Shown here in pieces: positions 31,930 to 43,869 of a DNA stretch of 64,000 nt (positions are counted from its first letter, which is position 1; each line of letters starts with the position of its first letter). Source of the stretch: Blasia pusilla. Taxonomy: Eukaryota; Marchantiophyta; Marchantiopsida; Blasiales. A program made the translations under genes and the position numbers. The DNA lies in contig CM114272.1 of NCBI GenBank assembly GCA_050084515.1, forward strand, positions 558,001-622,000, written 5' to 3'. The notes beneath the pieces were generated by a model, which searched no databases, had not been told where the DNA came from, and saw only the letters and a list, made by a program, of their open reading frames with translations.

Positions 31930-33130
31930 CTGCTGATGGATTGTTGATAGGATCTCCGGATTCTCTTGTCCAGTTTTCGCCTTCTCGTATGCAAACGCAC
32001 ATAGATTTCAACATTTTGAAAATCCACTGTTCACATTGCTTACGATTCCAGAGTCCTCTAGCCAATGCTTGATCGAGCAAAAGTTTCTATTCATTTGCCT
32101 CCGCAGACCTCATCTTTTCTTCGAGAGTTTTGATGCTTCGATTAGCCTTGCGTTCACTTCATTAAATAACGACGAGCAATATCTATCTGAACGCTAGCAG
32201 TCTCAAAATCTACAAGATATGGAAAACAGATTAATTCCGCTGATTGTTATTTCCTCTTCAAACCTTCGCTCGCATGCAGGTTCTCAAACGAAAGACCATG
32301 TCAAACTCATCCACAGACTATTTGAGTACTGTATTCTCACTGTCACGCAGCGCTTCACGCGAAACGAATGGCTTTCGAAACTGGAGCAAAAATGGAGAGA
32401 TAAGCTCCATGAGAGAAATCCTTTTCGGACGGGTTAACAGATCATGGAAGGCAAGGCAGCCGGGTTGAAATCCATAAGTTTCTGTAAGGGAGGAAGGGAG
32501 ACAGTCTAGAGGATGGTGTAGGAGCGTGTAATGTGATGTGGCCCGTCCACTTCCGTCGGACGTCAGATGGGGAAATACTCTTTCCCGTTGCAACAGTACT
32601 CATGGATTTACCATTCTCATTCTTCGCCCGCCGCTCGGGATGACTGGCCGTCTGGAGACATTATCTAACTAGGAAAGCAAGTATTATCAATTTTTTTCGT
32701 GGGAACAACGTCGAGAAACAGTCCAGCGAGAGAAAGTGGAAGTCGACCAATTACTGAGTGCGAGTTTCTGGCGACAAATTAGGCAGGTACCTAAGATTTC
32801 TTTCGATCGGCGATAAGGGCGTACACTAAAAGATGCGGTGAAAGACTCGTCATTAGTATAACTGTGCGAACGTCTAACCTATTCATTTTCTCCTTTTGGA
32901 TAAATCGTACGAGTACCTATCACTGGACGAACGAGTCTGCTTTAAAGAGGGGGAGAAATTCGAGTTGCATTTTTCAGAATGTGGCTCAAATTCGAAAGCC
33001 TTTCGTTTCTCGTTAAGATTTGCTTCAGAGTGATGGAGGTACTTACTTAAACCGTGGAGGAATTCCACATGATTTTTATTCTTGATTTATTGACGACTGC
33101 ACCGACCAGGCAGGTAGATCACATGCGAAG
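31930..33130. other. No gene recognised
   Basis: There are only short open frames on both strands, without recognisable motifs. The stretch separates inverted and direct fragments of the orphan gene family and may hold further decayed copies I cannot align by eye. Confidence 0.4.
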
Positions 33131-33134
33131 ATTT

Positions 33135-33415
33135 CTCCCACTGATTGATCAGTGGGAGCTCACACGCGCTTCGACACTCCACGTATAGGCCCAGGAAGTC
33201 CAGCAACTCCCTCACAATGAGATCAACAACGCAATTTTCACTCATACAACTCCGCACACTCCTCTGTTCCTAGCTTCACCGTTAAGAAAAGCAATTCCCC
33301 AAGACAAACTTGACTCCTTCGAGGTGAATAACACTACCCTCAACTATTACATTACCTGTGAGCCTGCAAGACTCTGCGATATTTACTCGCAAGAGTTAGA
33401 AAGAGTGGCCATCTT
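33135..33415 (-). pseudogene. Partial same-strand copy of the orphan gene, with a fold-back at its edge
   Basis: 33171-33415 repeats 34572-34800 of the orphan gene ('cgacactccacgtataggcccaggaag' type words, 'ttgactccttcgaggtgaat', 'tgcgatatttac') with many substitutions and small indels that break the frame. Its left edge is a perfect inverted repeat, CTCCCACTGA (33135-33144) with TCAGTGGGAG (33149-33158). It reuses gene sequence from about 34835 in the opposite orientation, so a rearrangement joined inverted and direct pieces. Confidence 0.75.
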
Positions 33416-33678
33416 CACATCAAAAAGAAAGAATCCATCCAAGGATATGTATATGGACCTCCATCGATTTCAAGCGCACTGCGAAGGCGCACGATAAGTA
33501 GATGATTGTAGAGGGTTTGTCCCTCCCACTAGTCGGAACTGTTATCCAAAATCCTAGACAGAAACTTGTGCCTAAGACGCAATACTCTCTCGACTGACGC
33601 GTACATCGCCGACCTCAAACTTGATCTACTTAGTTTTGTAAGGATGGAACTCAAAATTTGATGTAAGTAGTTTTGTAA

Positions 33679-34935
33679 TCATGGAACACCTGACATACTG
33701 GATAGTAAGCCTTGGAATGACGTTTCATTACCAAGTGCTGTCTCAAAACTTTTAGTTATAGTATCCTCCACCGTCCGTATCATGGATTCCACACATGATA
33801 CAGGAACGACGTTGCAAGCCTTCATAATGGACTCCAAAGATTTCAGGGTCGAAGTGAATAGTTTCACCCTGCTCAGACATAGACTTTGCTCTGTGACGGT
33901 ACAATAGCATTGCAAAGCCTTCAAAACATGCATACACGCGGGAAAGAGCGGGGAAACAGCCTCTTCGACCAAAATCTGCAGGCCTCCGTAGATCAATTGA
34001 AGGAGTGCCTCCAATAGTTCCAATTCCACGAGTACCAACTTGGATTCGCGCTCACAAGTCAAAGTGGTGAGAAGTTGCGCCAGAAAAGTGCAGCCGTTAC
34101 CTCTACGGGAATTGCCGAAATAATTCCACAAGACATTGATATGTGCATATCCCCAGTGCCTAAGGCTGCCACAACCAAAATAAACCGGTTCAGCGAACCT
34201 AGTCTTTCCACTTATCATTAACCCCTTCCACTCTTCGCACTCCAGAATTCCGTCGTCTTCGTCCCATCCCAAATGAGATTTGATTGTAGGCGCAGGATTT
34301 GGCTTCGAGAATCTGCTCGGGCAGGTAATCTTCGCCCATGACGGCAGTGGGCTAGCGATATGAGAACTTCGAATATTCGTCCCGGCGCACAGCGTTACGA
34401 TCAAGAAGCGCACTACCAAAAGTAGCTCCTCGAAAACACTTTTGATTTCAGCTCGTGGCCACCTCTGGTACATCACCCCCGGAGTGGAGAGCTCCTTCAT
34501 AGCGTGTTTTATAAAGTCCATAAGCAGTGCAGAAATGAAAAGGACAAAGTTGGTTGTTCTTGGCTTATGTGGTCGACACTCCACGTATAGGCCCAGGAAG
34601 TTCAACAACTCCCTCATAGAGACATCGACAATGCAATTTCCATCCTCTGGCGACTCCGCACACTCCTCTGCTCCTAGCTCCACCATTAAGAGATAGCGCT
34701 TCCCCAAGACGAACTTGACTCCTTCGAGGTGAATAACACTACCTTCAACTGTTACATTACCTATGAAAGCCTGCAAGAGTCTGCGATATTTACTTGGAAG
34801 AGTATGTTCAGTCGAAGCGCAAGTGAGCTCCCACTGATCAATCGGAACGCCAGTGAGCTCGAGCAGGTCCTTAACCTCCTTGCGATTTACACCTACACGC
34901 CTTCGCGTTTGGAAGTAATCCTCTCTCCAATCCAT
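33679..34935 (-). CDS. Hypothetical 418-residue protein, member of a local gene family
   Basis: An uninterrupted 418-codon frame starts at ATG 34935 (MDWREDYFQTRRRVGVNRKE) and stops at 33679, the longest intact frame in the window. Residues 25-95 look like a mixed helix/strand domain (VEGSVIHLEGVKFVLGKRYL). The middle has hydrophobic helices (TTNFVLFISALLMDFIKHAM, LLLVVRFLIVTLCAGTN). The last 150 residues are strongly helical and Leu-rich, suggesting an ARM/HEAT-like fold (SKLVLVELELLEALLQLIYG). I recognise no family. Two broken partial copies lie nearby, one on each strand. The intactness beside decayed copies suggests it is, or was recently, functional. I saw no signal peptide. I chose this start because it is the first ATG in frame and is followed by a charged N-terminus. 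Confidence 0.65.
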   Translation of the reverse strand: MDWREDYFQTRRRVGVNRKEVKDLLELTGVPIDQWELTCASTEHTLPSKYRRLLQAFIGNVTVEGSVIHLEGVKFVLGKRYLLMVELGAEECAESPEDGNCIVDVSMRELLNFLGLYVECRPHKPRTTNFVLFISALLMDFIKHAMKELSTPGVMYQRWPRAEIKSVFEELLLVVRFLIVTLCAGTNIRSSHIASPLPSWAKITCPSRFSKPNPAPTIKSHLGWDEDDGILECEEWKGLMISGKTRFAEPVYFGCGSLRHWGYAHINVLWNYFGNSRRGNGCTFLAQLLTTLTCERESKLVLVELELLEALLQLIYGGLQILVEEAVSPLFPACMHVLKALQCYCTVTEQSLCLSRVKLFTSTLKSLESIMKACNVVPVSCVESMIRTVEDTITKSFETALGNETSFQGLLSSMSGVP

Positions 34936-35148
34936 ACCGAGAAGTGTTCTCCCTTCCGCCTCACCTCAGACGTCAAGAAAACCACCAACACAACCTCCGA
35001 ATACACTGCTTAAACTGCCCGTTCCACGACGCATCTGGTGGTGGAGGGGAAGCATGCCCTCCACGAAGAGCGAAGGACGCCTTTTATGAAAGCGCATCTG
35101 ATTACGACGGCACTTGGACACATGTTCCCCGAATCTCGCCCGCCGCCA

Positions 35149-35332
35149 ACTGAGTAACCCCAACCTATGTATGAAACCGCATCTCTACCAAGCCACTACG
35201 GTCCTACATAAGGAATGGTCTCTACTAGCACACTATACTCTACGACATAATCCGTATGGTCATGACATCCCATATATCCCGTCCATGTCCCAAATCAATG
35301 GAGATGCAACATTCAATAACAACGTAGAAGAC
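35149..35332 (-). mobile_element. Chimeric scrap of the retroelement 1 family: gag piece joined to the A block
   Basis: On the minus strand, 35267-35149 matches the first ~120 bp of element 1 block A (TGTCATGACCATACGG to GGTTTCATACATAGG). Directly before it, 35332-35268 matches element 1 gag around 12178-12240 (GATTTGGGACATGGACGGGA). In a full element these pieces are kilobases apart, so an internal deletion or illegitimate join made this relic. Confidence 0.85.
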
Positions 35333-35339
35333 CAGAAGA

Positions 35340-37250
35340 AACGAATTCGGGGAACACATGACAAGTAATTCAAATTCTCTTGGGCATTTACGCAATTGCG
35401 GCGCCGGTTTCCTCGGATTGCTCATCAAGATTCATGACGTGAAAAGAGGAATGGGAGGAACCCGCACACGAGTATAATAGCTAGTATAAAACCAGTATGG
35501 AGCCGTCGTTCTTAAAGAGGGTTTGAGAGACTAATACTAACATGGCGCTACGATGAAAACCAGACCACTACGTAAAATAATATGGCGGCAAGAAGAATAC
35601 ATCTAGAAAATTTAATTTATTCACGTTTAGCATTCACTGACACACATTAACATGGGAAATTATTTCTTGTATTCACAAGAATAGTAATAAACTCTATTAA
35701 ATTAATACGCAATATGAGAAGAACCATAATGGGGTCCTCTTATGGTTTTTTTAAAACTTAAGAGGAATAACGGGAGATGAATAGGGTGGGAGAAATTTTT
35801 GTTTGGATATTTGCAAGTGGGAGAAAGAAACTTAGGTTTGGAGTAACACATACTAGCGAAAACAAGTCCCGTCGCCTTAACTAACTCTTATCTCTTCTTG
35901 TTGATTATGCTAAAGTGTCATCATGGGAGGAACCAGTCCTCCCCTTAATAGTAGTCATAGTTCTCTTGTTGGCCCACTTAGTAGTAGTCATAGCTCTCTT
36001 GTTGTTACTGATATTGTTTATGCTGTTGGTGAGTTTCGTCGTTAGGGGGGGGAATGCCCCCTTCTTCCTTTTCTGGTCGTGTTGTGGCCTCCAGGTTTTG
36101 ACTCTTTGAGTCCCCCTCTTTTGTACTTCCGATGGGTTTTCCATCACTCGTTTTTATCGAAGTGCATCTTTGTTTTTTTTTCTTAATAAAACAAACATAA
36201 CCATTACGTGTTAATGAGAGTAATTAACACGGTAAGTAGTTGTTAATAGAGGGGAAATTTTCATTTCCGAGGGTTGAGAAGCTTAAAATAACTAGTGACC
36301 CATGCCCCTTAGTATTTTCCAATAAAATATTTAGTTTTAGCAATATGTTATAATTCTATCATAATGGAATTATGACATTGCAAAAATTGATCATGTCAGT
36401 GCACTTAAGAGAACAGTAGTATCCATTTGATGAGCTTCCGATCTAGATCATGAGTCATGCCCAAAGCTACATCCCCTGCAGATCCAGATAAGCCTACAAT
36501 CGCATAAAAAAATGTGTTCCAAACACAACTCCAGTGCAAAAGGAAAAAGAAAATCTATACCGTACAAAATCCAAATCCGTAAGAGCAAACTGCTACAAAG
36601 CAACATCTTTACGAGAAGCCCATCGTCATTCGTAATGTTTTCGGAGATCCAGAGTAGCAAGCGCCGTCGTCGCAAATGCTAATAGAGGTCTTAGACAGTT
36701 TGAGCGAAATCCTTGAGTGAAATCAGAAATTTCCAAATTAAATTGTAAGTTCTCAAGTTCTTAAGGTCTTTGTCGACCGACGCATGGTCTCAATTTTACA
36801 ACACCGGAAGCTTTGAATTCACGTATATTTTCCGTTCAGCACAAGATAATACATTGATTCATGTGTGTCCAGATTTCCTTCCAGCTTCCCAGAACATTTA
36901 CCTATGTCTATCACGCACTCCTTTCAGGTTTTCAACGCGAGTTTCCAAGTTAAATGTTTAGTAGTGAGTCATGTTTAAAGTCTGGAACAAACATCTCTCG
37001 ACACTTGCACATCTGGAGTGTTTCAGGACTGAACGACTTGAGCACCATCATTTTTTGAGGACAGTCGTAGTCAGACAATCGCATTAGTTAGGACAGGCTG
37101 TTTGTGAATTACTTCTCTAGAGAGGAAAAAGTTGGCAATTATGACGAAACGTCACGGGTATTCCAGAAATTGAATCTTGAATTGCTTCAACACTCGAACC
37201 ACAGTGTCTGTTCGTTGGATTGGATACTTAGCTCCAGTGTCAACGATTAA
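35340..37250. other. AT-rich spacer, no gene recognised
   Basis: Only short open frames are present. A duplicated 'agtagtcatag.tctcttgttg' word sits at about 35950 and 35985. Nothing resembles a conserved domain. Confidence 0.5.
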
Positions 37251-37257
37251 TTTTTGA

Positions 37258-37302
37258 GTTAACGTTTGTGGCGCTCTTACATTGAGCGCCACAAACGTTA
37301 AC
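37258..37302. repeat. Perfect inverted repeat, 19 bp arms
   Basis: GTTAACGTTTGTGGCGCTC (37258-37276) and its exact reverse complement (37284-37302) flank a 7-base loop, TTACATT. Beyond the arms, TTTTTGAG on the left and CTCAAAAA on the right also pair, after a 12-base interruption. There is no T-run as in a bacterial terminator; it could be a small fold-back element. Confidence 0.95.
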
Positions 37303-37399
37303 TAATGCATCGACTCAAAAAACCGAAACAGTCTAAGGTAACCTGCAATCATATCCGATTCGGTCGAAAAGCTAGATAATCAATAATTGAAGCATAGCT

Positions 37400-37525
37400 A
37401 AGAGTTGTGTAAGTAAGAGTTGTGTAAGTAGATCCGTCTTCACTCCAAGTGTGCAAGTGAAAGTACTCAGTAAGAGTTGTGTAAGTAAGAGTTAGTAAGA
37501 GTTGTGTTCGGTAGATCCGTCTTCA
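37400..37525. repeat. Short interleaved direct repeats
   Basis: The word GTAAGAGTTGTGT occurs four times between about 37412 and 37508, and GTAGATCCGTCTTCACT occurs twice (about 37428 and 37510). This looks like local slippage or serial duplication. Confidence 0.8.
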
Positions 37526-37931
37526 CTGAAGCGTAGAAGCGTTTGGACCATTCTGTAAAATTGTACCCGATTGACAAATCATCCCTATGACTATCCCCGA
37601 GATGTTCACATTCTGCGGGACTCATAATATCTAGACTGTCAGGAAACGCTACTACTCTCACGCTAACTTGCCTTGAAAACTTCAGATGGAATGCGATTTT
37701 AGGAAGAGTATGAAAACAAAAGCAATCTTTCCAGAACCCTCCTGTCAAACGCTAGTCTCAGAGGTGAACTCATAACTGGAAATTCTTGGGGCATAGACTC
37801 TGCGACTGCTCTCCGCTCGAATTGTAGGTCTGAAAACAGAATATCTCCGCTACTTGCATCTTCATCGCCATTTATCTACGCTTTCCATTCCCTTCCCGAC
37901 AGAAGGCTCCGATACCTGGACGTGGATATGG

Positions 37932-37980
37932 AAGGTAAGTAGGTAGCAAGGTCGGTAGGTAGGTAGGTAGGTAGGTAGGG
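37932..37980. repeat. GGTA microsatellite
   Basis: Six or more tandem GGTA units lie at about 37951-37978, preceded by diverged units from 37932. Confidence 0.95.
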
Positions 37981-38384
37981 AACCGGATTGTGATTCGAAT
38001 ATTCAAGAACACTCCGAAAAGGCGGAAAAGCCATCCAAATCACTATGATCATTGCAAGCACGCATCGAGATCGGCAAAAATTCCATCAATGAAACTGTCC
38101 GCCGACGACTGATCTCGTCAGTCATATTTCCAGTTCGATTCAGACGATCGCGGAGGCACATCGACAGATCCCGAGTCCCGCTGAACCGAAGACTCCTCGC
38201 CATCGCCATCCCCGCGACTTCGCCAAGGACGGGAGCAGTACATGGTCGCGGGGAAGATTCGGCATCGATCTCCTCAAGGATTCACCCAATGGAGTCCTAT
38301 CTCAGGTGAGGACGCCTTGAGTCCTAGTCCTTGGAACCCCCACGTCCTCGTCCTTGACGGACCCGCAAGCGACGGGGCTGCGGA

Positions 38385-38675
38385 CCATTTTCTACCCGCA
38401 GCGCTGACAGGTAGGGTGGCTGTACGGATCGCGGCTTCTCCACGTCATCGCAATCAGAACTCACCAATACTCAAGTGCCACGAAAGCTCGCATTTTCTGC
38501 AAAGCTGTCCGCAAGACTTTGGGAAAAAAAAATTCCCCGCAGCGCTGACACGTAGGGGTTGCCATGCGGATCTTGGCTTCTCCACGTCATCGGAATCACA
38601 ACCAACCAATACTCAGGTGCCACGAAATCTCGCATTTTCCGCAATGCTGTCCGAAAGACTTTGGGAACTCGTACT
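38385..38675. repeat. Tandem duplication, ~144 bp unit, two copies
   Basis: 'cccgcagcgctgaca.gtagggg' begins both units (about 38395 and 38539). Both continue with 'cttctccacgtcatcg', 'ccaatactca.gtgccacgaaa' and 'gactttggga'. The plus-strand frame is open through much of it (38242-38703), but the two copies do not keep the same frame. Confidence 0.85.
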
Positions 38676-38764
38676 TCCGAGTGACGATAAGGACTCTGCC
38701 TAATACCCGGTCCAATAGAAAGCGGTCACGGGGGAGGGTTCAGTCAGAAATTCTTCCCGACCCC

Positions 38765-38957
38765 ATCGGACGATCTGAAAGCAAGGATCGAAGCAATGAC
38801 TGAATCGGACGGTCTGAAGGCAAGGATCGAAGCAATGACTGAATCGGACGGTCTGAAGGCAAGGATCGAAGCAATGACCGAATCGGACGGTCTGAAAGCA
38901 AGGATCGAAGCAATCACCGTATCGGACTGTCTGGAAGCAAGGATCGAAGAAAACTAA
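38765..38957 (+). repeat. 39 bp minisatellite coding for a 13-residue repeat
   Basis: Five units start at 38765, 38804, 38843, 38882 and 38921, exactly 39 bp apart. In one plus-strand frame each reads SDGLKARIEAMTE with small changes, ending EARIEEN-stop. The frame has no ATG close upstream (it opens after a TAA near 38694). It is either an exon end encoding a helical repeat or non-coding repeat sequence that happens to be in frame. Confidence 0.85.
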
Positions 38958-39384
38958 GGAACTTTGGGAATTGTTAGTACCAAGGGAAGAGTAGCAATCT
39001 TCCTAGGCCCATGGAAAGGGGTCATGCTCCTAAATTAGAGTAAGACCGAATAAGACACAATGAAAGCAAAAAGATGGGAAATTGCTTTAGCCTTAAATCC
39101 GTGCACTAGTGGACTAGGGCATAAGACTATGAAGGATATCCACATTGTTGTCCACACCTTTGGACACCACACCTTTTGTGTGGCGTTACCTCGAGGAAGG
39201 GGAACGAACACTCAATCTATTTGATAACATGAGCAAAGATTTGGTGGCGGAGTCACTAAGGTTCCATCCTAGGAAATGTTGTAGTTCATTTCATACCGGT
39301 TAGAAAGCATTGGTCTATTTCTGGATGGTTGGTTTTTAGCGGGGAAGTAGTCAGTTCGATGGAATGTTGGAATCTTGAGAGAGG

Positions 39385-41445
39385 GTGGTGACACACCTTT
39401 TCTTTTTTTTCACCCTTTGATTTTGGGCACAAGCCTTTTTGCAACACAAAAAGTGGTCAAGAGCTTATGGGATGGTAACCTTAGATTGAGATGTAGTCTT
39501 CGTGTTTGTGGGTTTGAGTACTTTTGAATCTTAAGTTGACTCAACTATGAGTTCAACATGATATGGGAAGTACTTGTCCAAAAATCCATGATAAGAATTA
39601 GATTCTAGCATTCATCTAGCATTCAAGGTTGCACGGAGACGGACTTCTCTGTATATAGGACGGATATGTCCGAAAATTTTTGGATATTTCCACGAACATC
39701 CCATGATGCCAAATCGGTCCCTCACCCGGATTTTGTTTATACCCAGGTTATTTGTGCAAGCTTGGTTAGCGAGAACCGGTAGGGGCACTGATTACAATGT
39801 CATGAAGGGGCTGAAAAGGTATGCAAGTTTCGTGCCACTTGAGATCCTACATCAGGCCTTGTGCAAGCTTAATGAAGGCAAGACACGGGCTCGGTGTGAA
39901 GCCAATGCAGGCCCAATGCGTGTTGGATGCGGCTAGAAAAAAAGTGGCAAGAATCAGCAGCAGATTGTTGGGCAAGGGTATGGCCTAGCCGAGCCCGGGT
40001 CTACGTTGCAGGCAATTGGAATCCATGCCCGCACGAACATGTTCGTCCCTATACGGATATAAGTCTGCTCACACGTACACAAGGTTACAAAAAAATGGAC
40101 AAGTCCGTCCATGGGACAAACATGTTGCCCACATACCCGCAGCCTACATCCGAGCTTGCCCCCAGAGCCCGCCAAGCGCGTAGTGGCACCTGGGATGACC
40201 TAGCTTGCATTGGCGTATGAAGAAGAAAATTTTATAAGATTTATTGAATAGCTTTGATAAAATGCTCTTAAGAAGAGTAAATAGGAAATTTAAATGAAAA
40301 TATTTCTTATTGCAAAGTCTATGTTATGCATGGAGTAAATAGTCATGCTTGGCTCATAAAAGTTATCTTCTTGCTACCTATGTTGAGGAAATAGTTTTCT
40401 GTTGCCAAATACTTTATGTGATGGAGGGAGGTTGTTGGAAATCCAGCAATCATCCACCATTAATAATATAGATAATATCTTCATAAAAAATAGGTGATGA
40501 CTTCATGAAGGGTGATGACACACCTTTTCTTTTTTTGCCCCCTATGATTTTGGGCACAAGCCTTTTTGCAACACAAAAAGTGGTCAAGAGCTCATGGGAT
40601 GGTAACCTTAGGGTGAGATTTAGTCTTCATGTTTGTGGGTCTTGAGTACTTTTGAATCTTAAGTCAACTCAACTATGAGCTCAACATAATATGTGGAAGC
40701 ACTTGTCCAAAAATCCATGATAAGAATCAAATTGTAGCATTCATATGGCATGCAAGGTTGCACGGAGATGGACTTCCCTTTCCATAATAGGGACATGTCC
40801 GAAAAATTTCGGATATTTCCACCGACATGCCATGAGGCCAAATTGGTCCTTCACCCAGATTTTCTTTGTACCTAGGTTTTTGTGCAGGCTTGGTTCGCGA
40901 GAACCGGTAGGTTCACGGATTTATAGTGTCATGTAGGGACCGAAAAGGTGTGCAAGCCGCGTGCTAGTTGAGATCTGTCCCAAGATGGACATAAGTCTGC
41001 TCACACGCACACAAGGTTGCACGGAAATGGACAAGTGTGTCCATGGGACGGACATGGTGCCCGCATCCAAGCCTTCCCCCGAAGCCTACCAAGCTTGTAG
41101 CAGGCACCCGGGCTGGTCTAGCCTGCACTGGCATATGGAGACGAAAAATTTGTAAAGATTTCTTGAATAGCTTTGATAAAAATGCTCCTAAGAAGAGTAA
41201 ATGGGAAATTTAAATGACAATAAAATACAAAGAAAAATTTATAAGAAAATGATGCTTATTGCAAAGTCTATGTCATGCATGGAGTAAATAGTCATGCTTG
41301 GCTCATAAAAGTTATCTTCTTGCTCCCTATGTTGAGGAACTAGGTTTCTTTTGCCAAATACTTTATGTGATGTAGGGAGGTTGTTGAAAACCCAGAAATC
41401 ATTCACCATTAATAATATACATAATATCTTCATGAAAAATAGGAT
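39385..41445. repeat. Tandem duplication of a ~1 kb block
   Basis: The block 39385-40495 is repeated at 40505-41445. Both begin with 'gacacaccttttctttttttt', followed by 'ttgggcacaagcctttttgc', and both end with 'ccattaataatata.ataatatcttca'. Each contains a GC-rich dispersed repeat starting CAAGGTTGCACGGAGA (39628, 40754), with further CAAGGTT-type starts at 40082 and 41014. The right copy has lost part of the GC-rich interior. No gene is recognised. Confidence 0.9.
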
Positions 41446-41909
41446 GTAACTAATTTTGGCTTTTCAATAATTAAAAAACACATATGGCATTGAAAGAGAA
41501 GTTTTGATTCCTTAACCTAGAACAAGATTGATAGTATGGATTACCAATGCAAACTTTCTTGATTTTTTAAAAGCCTCTATGTTTGACATATGGCAACTCG
41601 GCAAGAAGATTTAACAATGTTTCTTAAGGAAATATATATAACACTTGGGAAAAAACTTCCAAAATCCATCTTAAAAAAATATTATACTGATATGAAATAT
41701 GGATTCTCTTGAGCCAAGAGTAGGTTGGGATGGTTATCTAGTGAGAACACGTATATAAGGAGTGACATTTTTTCTTCTCATTGTTTGGATGCACATTGTG
41801 TAATTTATATATATATACAAAAAATAGTGAAAAATATATATATGGACACAATACCTTCTATTATTAGTAGAAAAGTATGGTTCTTATGACTTGGACGATA
41901 AATGGCATC

Positions 41910-42355
41910 AAGGTTGCACAAAAATAGACAGGGTCCTCCACCCGGGTTTTTTTGGTATCCCGGTCGCCCAGATGGGCTCGGGACACAGGAACGGGTGCGG
42001 GCAAGGATCGAACGGGTATGCATGCCACAAGCCCTTGCCACGCCCGCATTGAGCCCAATCGTCACTTGCCTCGAGCTTGCCCTCTATAGACCTACCGCGG
42101 GTGGCGGGTCAAGTAGGCTCGATGCACGCCACATGTAGGCTTCATGCATGCCTCCACTAACTCAGTTGGAGCTATAGAACAAGCGGAAAGAACTGGCAAC
42201 CAGTTGCAAGACTCGGTGCGGGCTGATCCAACCCGGGTCTAGGTTGCGGATGAGTAGGGCTCTAGTGCATGCCGGGGAAACCCAGGCCCATACGGACATA
42301 TCCGTCCGTAGGTCGGACATAAGTACGTAGACACAAACATGGACTTTGACCGTGT
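41910..42355 (+). repeat. GC-rich dispersed repeat, copy 4
   Basis: It starts CAAGGTTGCACAAAAATAGA and contains 'gagcttgccctc' and GCCCGC/GCGGGC words. It ends in the family's paired CGGACATATCCGTCCG...GTCGGACATAAG motif near 42292-42325. The family is discussed under the expanded copy at 61985. Confidence 0.7.
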
Positions 42356-42484
42356 GGAATAATTTTAAAAAAATTCATTGTTTTTTTCTTAACGATGCAT
42401 CAAACCTATATAATCATATAATTTTGATACAAAAGGGAATGATCAAACTAGTAACATTTTCATTACAAATACTAGTAAGATTTT

Positions 42485-42975
42485 GGTGCATGCATAGGAA
42501 ATAAAAAAGTGTTTGAAGAGATTTTGTTAGTGTATAGCCTGTGAAGGGAAGGGATTAGTGATGTTGCATACAAATTCAAATTTTATTCTTGTTTTCCATA
42601 AGATGTGAAACATTTACTTGCAGCCTAGTTGCCACGGGTCAAACAGTGAGGTGTTTGCAATTCAAGAAGGCACTCTCCCATAATAAAATATAGCTTACCA
42701 TTTCTAAACCTGGGCCTAGGCCATATAAATATTATCAAACTAATCCACTCGTATTAATTCAACTAGTAAGGTGCCCGTGCAATGCACGGGAAATAAAAAA
42801 GTGTTTGAAGAGCCTTGGTTAGTGTATATTCCGTGAAGGGAAGGGATTAATGATGTTGCACCAATTCAAACTTTTTCCTTGCTGCCCGTACGATGTAAAA
42901 TATTTTCTTGCTGCCTAGTTGTCATGTGTCAATTAGAGAGGTGTTTGCAAATCGAGAAGGCACTCTCCAATAATA
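42485..42975. repeat. Direct repeat of ~200 bp, two copies
   Basis: 'ggaaataaaaaagtgtttgaag' is at about 42499 and 42790, and 'gaagggaagggatta' and 'ggtgtttgcaa' recur in the same order. The second copy is preceded by GGTGCCCGTGCAATGCACGG, a partly palindromic motif often seen in plant dispersed repeats. Confidence 0.85.
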
Positions 42976-42979
42976 ATCT

Positions 42980-43865
42980 AGACTAGAAATAAAATTAAAA
43001 TTTAGCACAAATATTAATATGTATTACATAGAGAAAAGATTATTTTTATGCAAGGCTCCTTTTAAAAATATATAAGAAATTTAAAATGAAATCATTATGA
43101 AGAATTTTCACTACAAACTATGAATGTAGGTTACAGATTTTTTTTTCAAGTAAAATTTTAGTCAAAAAATTTCCTCCATGAGTTTAAAAATCTGGCCCCA
43201 AAAAAAATCCCATAAAAATATGTTCTATTAGATTTTTTCCCCATACAAAACTCTTGTTTTTTGAACTTTCATGCCATTTTCTCTATCCAAACCTTAAGTT
43301 TAATTTTACTCATTAAGTGAGAAGTGCATGTGATCCTCTCACAAAGCACAATGTATGAAGGGAAGGGTCCTCTCAAAAGAGGGTACGCACTTTATATGAC
43401 TAAGTCACCTTGAGCTCCTATTAGCCCAAGTGGCTCCATACAAAGCCAAGACACCAAGTAGTACCACATGATACTCCTAAAGAGGCACCCAACAAAAGAC
43501 TAGGGCATCATACAAAGTGAAGGGTGACCTACACACAAAGGTCACCACACGAGAGTAGTCTACAATATAGAGACGCAAACCAACTCCTCTAAGTTCTAGA
43601 TACTATCTAGCTCTACCTCCTATCTACGATAATATCTTATTTAGTTCTGGAAGGCCTCAATCCTACAATACAAAGAGATCTTTCCTCATAGAGAAAGACC
43701 TATATTATCTTGATTATATAGTTGGACTATGACACATTCTAAGTCTACATAGCAAACAAGAATTATTTATTTTTGTGGTGTTGGAATGTTAATATGGTAT
43801 GCTCTTGATCATTCCTCATTGGATTACATATAGGATTGAACATAATAAGAGAGACATATATGATC
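42980..43865. other. AT-rich spacer, no gene recognised
   Basis: Homopolymer runs and short open frames only. No feature I can support. Confidence 0.5.
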
Positions 43866-43869
43866 CGTC

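Noticed and set aside
37258-37302. Intrinsic transcription terminator
   Set aside because: The sequence context is eukaryotic, the hairpin has no following T-run, and no gene ends here.
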